Part shown: in pieces, positions 21,301 through 21,404 of the stretch
Layout: each line of letters opens with the position of its first letter
Position numbering within the stretch: the first letter of the stretch is position 1
Source of the DNA: Gammaproteobacteria bacterium
Lineage (GTDB): Bacteria > Pseudomonadota > Gammaproteobacteria > JABDGN01
Assembly (NCBI GenBank): GCA_016763565.1
Contig: JAESTO010000082.1
Coordinates: 1-21,404 of the forward strand
Length of the DNA: 21,404 nucleotides
Reading direction: 5' to 3'
Notes under the pieces: generated by a model
Databases searched by the model: none
What the model was told of the DNA's origin: nothing
The model's input: the letters and a program-made list of their open reading frames with translations, nothing else
Made by a program: the position numbers and the translations under genes

Positions 21301-21403
21301 TTATGATGAAGCGGTGCCTACAGCAATGATGACAGAAGTAGTGGATATTGCTCATTTACAAACTCAATTAACAACACATATCGACGGTGAGCTATTGTAT
21401 CAG
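2..21403 (+). CDS. Giant trans-AT type I polyketide synthase, internal fragment open at both ends
   Basis: One reading frame runs through the window without a stop: 7,134 codons, about 0.78 MDa, with start and stop outside. Residue numbers elsewhere count from base 2 as residue 1. It assembles a polyketide on carrier proteins in the cytoplasm: KSs condense malonyl units, KR/DH/ECH domains process the beta-carbon, and ACPs hold the chain on phosphopantetheine arms. Domain order is KS0 tail-DH-KR-ACP-DH*-ACP-ACP-KS-ACP-ACP-KS-DH*-ACP-KS-DH-KR-ACP-KS-ECH2-ACP-KS-DH. No acyltransferase, methyltransferase, enoylreductase or thioesterase is seen, so malonyl loading must come from a separate AT protein (trans-AT type). 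The first codons are the end of a KS linker and the last lie inside a DH, so both module ends are missing. Two translation-start-like sites inside the frame (17615, 20936) hint at former gene borders. The product is unknown. Confidence 0.97.
398..1180 (+). other. DH1 dehydratase domain
   Basis: Double-hotdog dehydratase, residues about 133-393. The first-half motif HxxxGxxxxP is intact, with catalytic His147 in DHHIQGEWILPG. The middle motif reads GIGHGPVFQ, with His where Tyr is usual. The second-half motif is NPCLIDSVFQ, with catalytic Asp311 and Gln present but Asn in place of the usual leading His. With both catalytic residues present I expect an active dehydratase that removes the beta-hydroxyl made by KR1 to give an enoyl-ACP. 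It is the only complete DH in the window with the full His/Asp pair. Confidence 0.88.
1199..2620 (+). other. KR1 ketoreductase domain, predicted B-type
   Basis: Full-length PKS ketoreductase: a structural half (about 1199-1870) followed by the catalytic Rossmann half. The NADPH loop GGAGGLG lies at 1901-1921 (residues 634-640). Catalytic residues are Lys738, Ser762 in FSSIAS and Tyr775 in DYATGN, with the usual Ser-to-Tyr spacing of 13. The loop GVIDDAF corresponds to the LDD motif of B-type KRs, so a D-configured hydroxyl is predicted (family rule, inference here). It reduces the beta-keto group on ACP1 before DH1 acts. Order DH-KR-ACP is the normal trans-AT layout. Confidence 0.93.
2731..2976 (+). 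other. ACP1 acyl carrier protein domain
   Basis: Carrier domain after KR1, residues about 911-992. The phosphopantetheine site is Ser948 in LPELGVDSQGL. The residue after the Ser is Gln, where Leu, Ile, Val or Met is usual. Later helices read LKPTTLFAHNTV, the normal ACP pattern. It carries the intermediate processed by DH1 and KR1. Unusually it is followed directly by a DH-like domain, not by a KS or a second ACP. Confidence 0.85.
3020..3853 (+). other. DH-like1: double-hotdog domain lacking catalytic Asp (pyran-synthase or isomerase candidate)
   Basis: DH-fold domain placed between ACP1 and ACP2 without its own KS or KR. The first motif is intact: His1037 in GHIRDGQYNLPG (HxxxGxxxxP). The middle YGPxFQ motif is degenerate (VLPDFV). 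The second-half motif reads HPALLAGFMQ, with Ala1206 where the catalytic Asp should be. DH-related domains that keep the His but lose the Asp occur in trans-AT synthases as pyran/furan synthases (oxa-Michael ring closure) and enoyl isomerases (double-bond shift); some are inactive. Sitting after a DH-KR-ACP unit, it could act on the enoyl chain delivered by ACP1. Which of the three roles applies cannot be told from motifs alone. Confidence 0.75.
3944..4177 (+). other. ACP2, first of tandem doublet, with atypical ISNS motif
   Basis: Carrier domain of the FEEY...KTLFFEY type usual at the end of trans-AT modules. The predicted pantetheine site is Ser1347 in EEYISNSVVIVEIN. The usual G-x-D-S core is replaced: the three residues before the Ser read Ile-Ser-Asn, where Gly-Ile/Leu-Asp is normal. 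The rest of the domain is well preserved. ACP3 downstream is almost identical. The chain is probably handed to KS1. Confidence 0.85.
4019..4170 (+). repeat. Near-identical direct repeat, copy 1 (ACP2 core)
   Basis: Copy 1 of a 152-bp direct repeat; copy 2 is 4361-4512, offset 342 bp. By eye the copies differ at only a handful of bases (for example TAT/TAC, AAC/AAT, and GTTGATAAC/GTAGAGAAT near the end). Silent sites are conserved too, so the duplication is recent or the copies are being homogenised. Weaker similarity reaches back to about 3951 and 4293. Confidence 0.95.
4286..4519 (+). other. ACP3, second of tandem doublet, with atypical ISNS motif
   Basis: Near copy of ACP2 shifted by exactly 342 bp (114 codons). 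The pantetheine-site Ser is residue 1461, again in YISNSVV. The C-terminal helix differs by a single residue (VENHQ against VDNHQ). It precedes a Pro-rich linker and KS1. Tandem ACPs can raise flux or mark a special tailoring step. The Trp six residues after the Ser that marks many beta-branching ACPs is Ile here. Confidence 0.85.
4361..4512 (+). repeat. Near-identical direct repeat, copy 2 (ACP3 core)
   Basis: Copy 2 of the repeat at 4019-4170, in the same frame. Recombination between the copies would remove or add exactly one ACP without a frameshift. Confidence 0.95.
4538..4579 (+). repeat. Two 21-bp Pro-rich units in the ACP3-KS1 linker
   Basis: Units at 4538-4558 and 4559-4579 encode SPPPRVI and SPPPQAI and differ at two bases. 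They lie in a Pro/Ala/Ser-rich flexible linker (4520-4678) between ACP3 and KS1. This looks like slippage-type growth of a linker. Confidence 0.9.
4679..5962 (+). other. KS1 ketosynthase domain
   Basis: Full-length KS (about 428 residues) from NAIAIIGLAG to GGANAHMVVEE. The triad is complete: Cys1732 in DTACSSS, His in EAHGTGT and His in SNLGHLEAAAG, so it should be able to elongate. It is most like KS4 in the window (shared FDPLFFNISPREAEL, INHGGK.NGYTVPNP). It takes the chain from ACP2/ACP3 and extends it on ACP4/ACP5. Its module has no reductive domain. Confidence 0.95.
5963..6532 (+). other. Post-KS1 linker domain
   Basis: Conserved post-KS region starting near KPYYLLCISAKTQ, with the middle segment SYTLNACRDHLDYRCALL, then LANLYVKGYALNW, and ending in YPFAKERYW. 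It replaces an AT, and no GHSxG acyltransferase motif is present. It recurs after all five KSs here. Confidence 0.85.
6725..6984 (+). other. ACP4, first of tandem doublet
   Basis: Carrier domain following the KS1 linker with no processing domain between. The pantetheine site is Ser2275 in EQGMDSILGMELVSKLN. The residue six after the Ser is Leu, so the Trp flag of many beta-branching ACPs is absent. ACP5 and ACP6 are close relatives. A chain here should keep its beta-keto group unless a trans-acting enzyme changes it. Confidence 0.92.
6734..6984 (+). repeat. Near-identical direct repeat, copy 1 (ACP4)
   Basis: 251-bp direct repeat; copy 2 is 7061-7311, offset 327 bp. The core around 6781-6900 differs from its partner at about two bases, including silent sites. 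The edges diverge more. Confidence 0.93.
7052..7311 (+). other. ACP5, second of tandem doublet
   Basis: Near copy of ACP4, shifted 327 bp (109 codons). The pantetheine site is Ser2384 in EQGMDSILG. It is followed by a linker and KS2. The KS1-ACP-ACP module is minimal; tandem ACPs next to an unreduced beta-keto group are a common setting for HMG-synthase beta-branching, but there is no direct mark of that here. Confidence 0.92.
7061..7311 (+). repeat. Near-identical direct repeat, copy 2 (ACP5)
   Basis: Second copy of the repeat at 6734-6984, in the same frame and separated by a short linker. Recent in-frame duplication or gene conversion is the simplest explanation. Confidence 0.93.
7373..7402 (+). 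repeat. 15-bp tandem duplication in the ACP5-KS2 linker
   Basis: Units at 7373-7387 and 7388-7402 both encode PVMRA and differ at one base. They lie in the flexible linker 7312-7495. Confidence 0.9.
7496..8776 (+). other. KS2 ketosynthase domain
   Basis: Full-length KS from NDIAIIGMAG to GGTYAHAVLEEAP. Cys2669 in DTACSSS, His in EAHGTGT and His in ANIGHTEATAG are all present. It is strongly similar to KS3 (shared GKIYAKTGGF, MDPQLRLLLEV, RGSATGVYV). Unusually, the C-terminal GG-x-N-AH motif has Tyr where Asn is normal, as in KS3. It draws the chain from ACP4/ACP5 and serves the DH-like2 module. Confidence 0.95.
8777..9302 (+). other. Post-KS2 linker domain
   Basis: Runs from about TKPYYLITLSAKT through DISYTLNVCRSHFDYRCAL and LANLYVKGYDVDW to YPFAKEAHW. 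It has the same architecture as the other post-KS linkers and no AT motifs. Confidence 0.85.
9395..10240 (+). other. DH-like2: divergent double-hotdog domain, enoyl-isomerase (shift) candidate
   Basis: DH-fold domain between the KS2 linker and ACP6, in a module without a KR. The first motif keeps His3168 and the Pro, but the Gly of HxxxGxxxxP is Asp3172. The middle motif is reduced to WVGPFFR. The second-half motif reads HPGIVNGLLT, with Asn3332 replacing the catalytic Asp and Thr replacing Gln/His. In trans-AT synthases, KS-DH*-ACP modules with His kept and Asp lost are typical of double-bond-shift modules, where the domain moves an alpha,beta olefin to beta,gamma. That fits the layout here. 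A pyran-synthase-like or inactive domain remains possible. It is clearly more diverged than DH1 or DH3. Confidence 0.75.
10325..10575 (+). other. ACP6 acyl carrier protein domain
   Basis: Carrier domain closing the KS2 module. The pantetheine site is Ser3479 in AQGMDSILGMELVSKLN. The core matches ACP4/ACP5 closely, so all three descend from one ACP. A linker rich in Ala, Pro and Thr (10576-10837) leads to KS3. Confidence 0.93.
10838..12118 (+). other. KS3 ketosynthase domain
   Basis: Full-length KS from HDIAIVGMAG to GGTYAHVVLEATP. Cys3783 in DTACSSS, His in EAHGTGT and His in ANIGHTEATAG are present. It is the closest relative of KS2 in the window, with the same Tyr in the C-terminal GGTYAH motif. 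It should accept the product of the KS2/DH-like2 module and elongate it on ACP7. Confidence 0.95.
12119..12697 (+). other. Post-KS3 linker domain
   Basis: Runs from about IKPYYLIALSAKT through SYTLNACRAHFNYRC and LANLYSKGYVLDW to YAFAKERYW. The final motif has Ala where Pro is usual in the YPF element. Confidence 0.85.
12740..13620 (+). other. DH3 dehydratase-family domain with Asp to Asn change
   Basis: Full-length DH domain starting at the usual HPLL. The first motif is intact: His4276 in DHVIQGHKMLPG. The middle motif is GYDYGQSFQ, with Gln where Pro is usual. The second-half motif reads HPALVNSCLH: Asn4457 replaces the catalytic Asp and His fills the Gln/His position. It sits in an ordinary DH-KR-ACP module, where a working dehydratase would give an alkene. 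The Asn change suggests reduced or altered activity, so this module may leave a hydroxyl or shift a double bond. The fold is otherwise well kept. Confidence 0.85.
13694..15180 (+). other. KR2 ketoreductase domain, predicted B-type
   Basis: Structural half about 13694-14430, then the catalytic half. NADPH motif GGLGGLG at 14459-14479 (residues 4820-4826). Ser4948 in FSSLAS and Tyr4961 in DYASANAF are spaced as expected, and the catalytic Lys lies in LAPKISG. The loop GVLHDSLL keeps the second Asp of the LDD motif, so a D-configured hydroxyl is predicted. It reduces the beta-keto group formed by KS3. Confidence 0.93.
15270..15524 (+). other. ACP7 acyl carrier protein domain
   Basis: Carrier domain with canonical site Ser5128 in FERYGLDSVLVVQL and the usual PKTLFFEY segment. 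It is related to ACP2/ACP3 in its second half but retains the normal GLDS core, which makes the ISNS core of those two stand out. A linker (15525-15712) leads to KS4. Confidence 0.93.
15713..16990 (+). other. KS4 ketosynthase domain
   Basis: Full-length KS from PIAIIGLAGYYP to GGSNAHMIIEE. Cys5407 lies in DTMCSSS, with Met where Ala is usual before the Cys. His in ECHGTGT (Cys where Ala is usual) and His in SNMGHLESAAG are present. It is closest to KS1. It elongates the chain received from ACP7 and feeds the ECH2/ACP8 module. Confidence 0.95.
16991..17548 (+). other. Post-KS4 linker domain
   Basis: Runs from about VKPYYLIALSAKI through ISYTLNACRSHFDYRCAL and ARLYSQGYDGDW to YPFVKKRYW. It ends shortly before the internal start-like site and the ECH2 domain. 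Confidence 0.85.
17615..17632 (+). promoter_or_regulatory. Internal ribosome-binding-site-like sequence and in-frame ATG before ECH2
   Basis: ACAGGAGTAA at 17615-17624 is followed after 5 bases by an in-frame ATG at 17630. AGGAG is a strong Shine-Dalgarno match with 8 bases to the ATG. No stop codon precedes it, so the main frame reads straight through. It lies exactly at the border between the post-KS4 linker and ECH2, as expected of a fused former gene start or an internal initiation site. The same ten bases recur at 20936. Confidence 0.55.
17708..18430 (+). other. ECH2-type enoyl-CoA hydratase/isomerase domain (beta-branching decarboxylase)
   Basis: Crotonase-fold domain of about 240 residues (5903-6143), the size of stand-alone ECH2 proteins. 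The first oxyanion segment is IFCMGGDKASL near residue 5965 and the second is AMQGHAFGAGLAFGLFGD. The stretch YNANFMRYGFTPGMG followed by VPHKLG is characteristic of ECH2 enzymes of the PksI/CurF-ECH2 kind, which decarboxylate a glutaconyl-type intermediate after HMG synthase and ECH1 have acted on a beta-keto group. In most trans-AT pathways ECH2 is a separate protein; here it is built into the module KS4-ECH2-ACP8. HMG synthase, donor ACP, decarboxylating KS and ECH1 are not in the window and would be needed in trans. The predicted outcome is a beta-methyl or exomethylene branch. Confidence 0.88.
18518..18547 (+). repeat. 15-bp tandem duplication in the ECH2-ACP8 linker
   Basis: Units at 18518-18532 and 18533-18547 both encode KVTAT with three silent differences. 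They lie in a Thr/Ala/Val-rich flexible linker. Confidence 0.85.
18620..18840 (+). other. ACP8 acyl carrier protein domain, partner of ECH2
   Basis: Carrier domain with site Ser6241 in NDLGMDSIDGIEFIRSVN. It has the sequence flavour of beta-branching ACPs (GMDSI-x-GIE-x-I), but the flag residue six after the Ser, usually Trp in those ACPs, is Phe. An aromatic residue at the position supports the beta-branching assignment without proving it. A long linker (18841-19102) rich in Ala, Val, Thr and acidic residues follows. Confidence 0.92.
19103..20365 (+). other. KS5 ketosynthase domain
   Basis: Full-length KS from EDIAVIGVSCRFP to SGTNAHMVLEE. Cys6536 in DTACSSS, His in ETHGTGT and His in TNIGHLLMASG are present. 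The segment after the second His reads LLMASG where LEAAAG is usual. GSGVNQDGATNGITAPS makes it more like the general KS pattern and distinct from KS1-KS4. As the acceptor after the ECH2 module it should take a beta-branched chain. Confidence 0.94.
20366..20911 (+). other. Post-KS5 linker domain
   Basis: Runs from about VKPYYLIALSAKT through SYTLNVCRDHFTHRCGL and LANLYAKGYDLDW to YPFAKQCYW. Stretches match the post-KS3 linker closely (IYKQVLA, SLEKLQQFS), suggesting module-scale duplication. Confidence 0.85.
20936..20953 (+). promoter_or_regulatory. Internal ribosome-binding-site-like sequence and in-frame ATG before DH4
   Basis: ACAGGAGTAA at 20936-20945 is followed after 5 bases by an in-frame ATG at 20951 (a second in-frame ATG is at 20945). 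AGGAG lies 8 bases from the ATG at 20951, the same geometry as at 17615. It sits at the border of the post-KS5 linker and DH4, just before the HPLL that opens the DH. The frame is open through it. Confidence 0.5.
20957..21403 (+). other. DH4 dehydratase domain, N-terminal part only
   Basis: Starts at HPLLDSN. The first catalytic motif is intact: His7015 in DHAIQGNKVLPG. It is close to the first half of DH3 (shared STL...CFKK/CFTK and G.EFY..DH.IQG). The window ends before the second-half motif, so whether its Asp is present cannot be seen. Confidence 0.88.
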
Positions 21404-21404
21404 C

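Noticed and set aside
2..21403. Assignment to a named pathway or species (for example pederin- or bryostatin-type symbiont clusters)
   Set aside because: The domain order could not be matched from memory with confidence, and no flanking genes are visible.
2..21403. CRISPR arrays, tRNA/rRNA genes, insertion sequences, terminators
   Set aside because: None seen; the window is coding throughout and its repeats are explained by duplicated PKS domains and linkers.

Overview
The whole window is one uninterrupted reading frame on the + strand (bases 2-21403, 7,134 codons) with neither its start nor its stop inside the window. It is an internal piece of a giant modular polyketide synthase (PKS). Five complete ketosynthases are seen, plus the tail of a sixth. 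No acyltransferase domain sits in any module, and each KS is followed by the conserved post-KS linker that ends in a YPFxKxRYW-like motif. This makes it a trans-AT assembly line, loaded by a separate malonyltransferase encoded elsewhere. There is no intergenic DNA, RNA gene, CRISPR array or mobile element.

Layout (residues are counted from base 2 as residue 1): [tail of KS0]-DH1-KR1-ACP1-DH-like1-ACP2-ACP3 | KS1-ACP4-ACP5 | KS2-DH-like2-ACP6 | KS3-DH3-KR2-ACP7 | KS4-ECH2-ACP8 | KS5-DH4 (cut by the window end). All five KSs keep Cys-His-His. Both KRs keep the NADPH-binding motif and Ser/Tyr, and carry the Asp expected of B-type KRs. DH1 keeps His/Asp. DH-like1 (Asp to Ala), DH-like2 (Gly to Asp and Asp to Asn) and DH3 (Asp to Asn) have lost the second catalytic residue. 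They are candidates for double-bond isomerisation, oxa-cyclisation or inactivity.

Predicted chemistry by colinearity (inference): module 0 makes a D-hydroxyl or olefin, possibly followed by cyclisation or isomerisation on DH-like1. Module 1 leaves a beta-keto group on a nearly identical ACP doublet. Module 2 has the KS-DH*-ACP layout of double-bond-shift modules. Module 3 reduces to an alcohol or alkene. Module 4 carries a built-in ECH2-type decarboxylase and so probably installs a beta-branch with a trans-acting HMG synthase cassette. Module 5 continues with a DH.

The most unusual features are the ECH2 fused into the megasynthase, two identical in-frame ACAGGAGTAA(N5)ATG translation-start-like sites inside the frame just before ECH2 and DH4, two nearly identical ACP duplications, and a DH-like domain lying between ACPs with no KS of its own.

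Organism: GC is about one half by eye, with frequent TTA/TTG leucine and CAA glutamine codons. This suggests a Gammaproteobacterium or other proteobacterium, possibly an environmental or symbiotic one, but the sequence does not settle it. I do not recognise the pathway as a named one.
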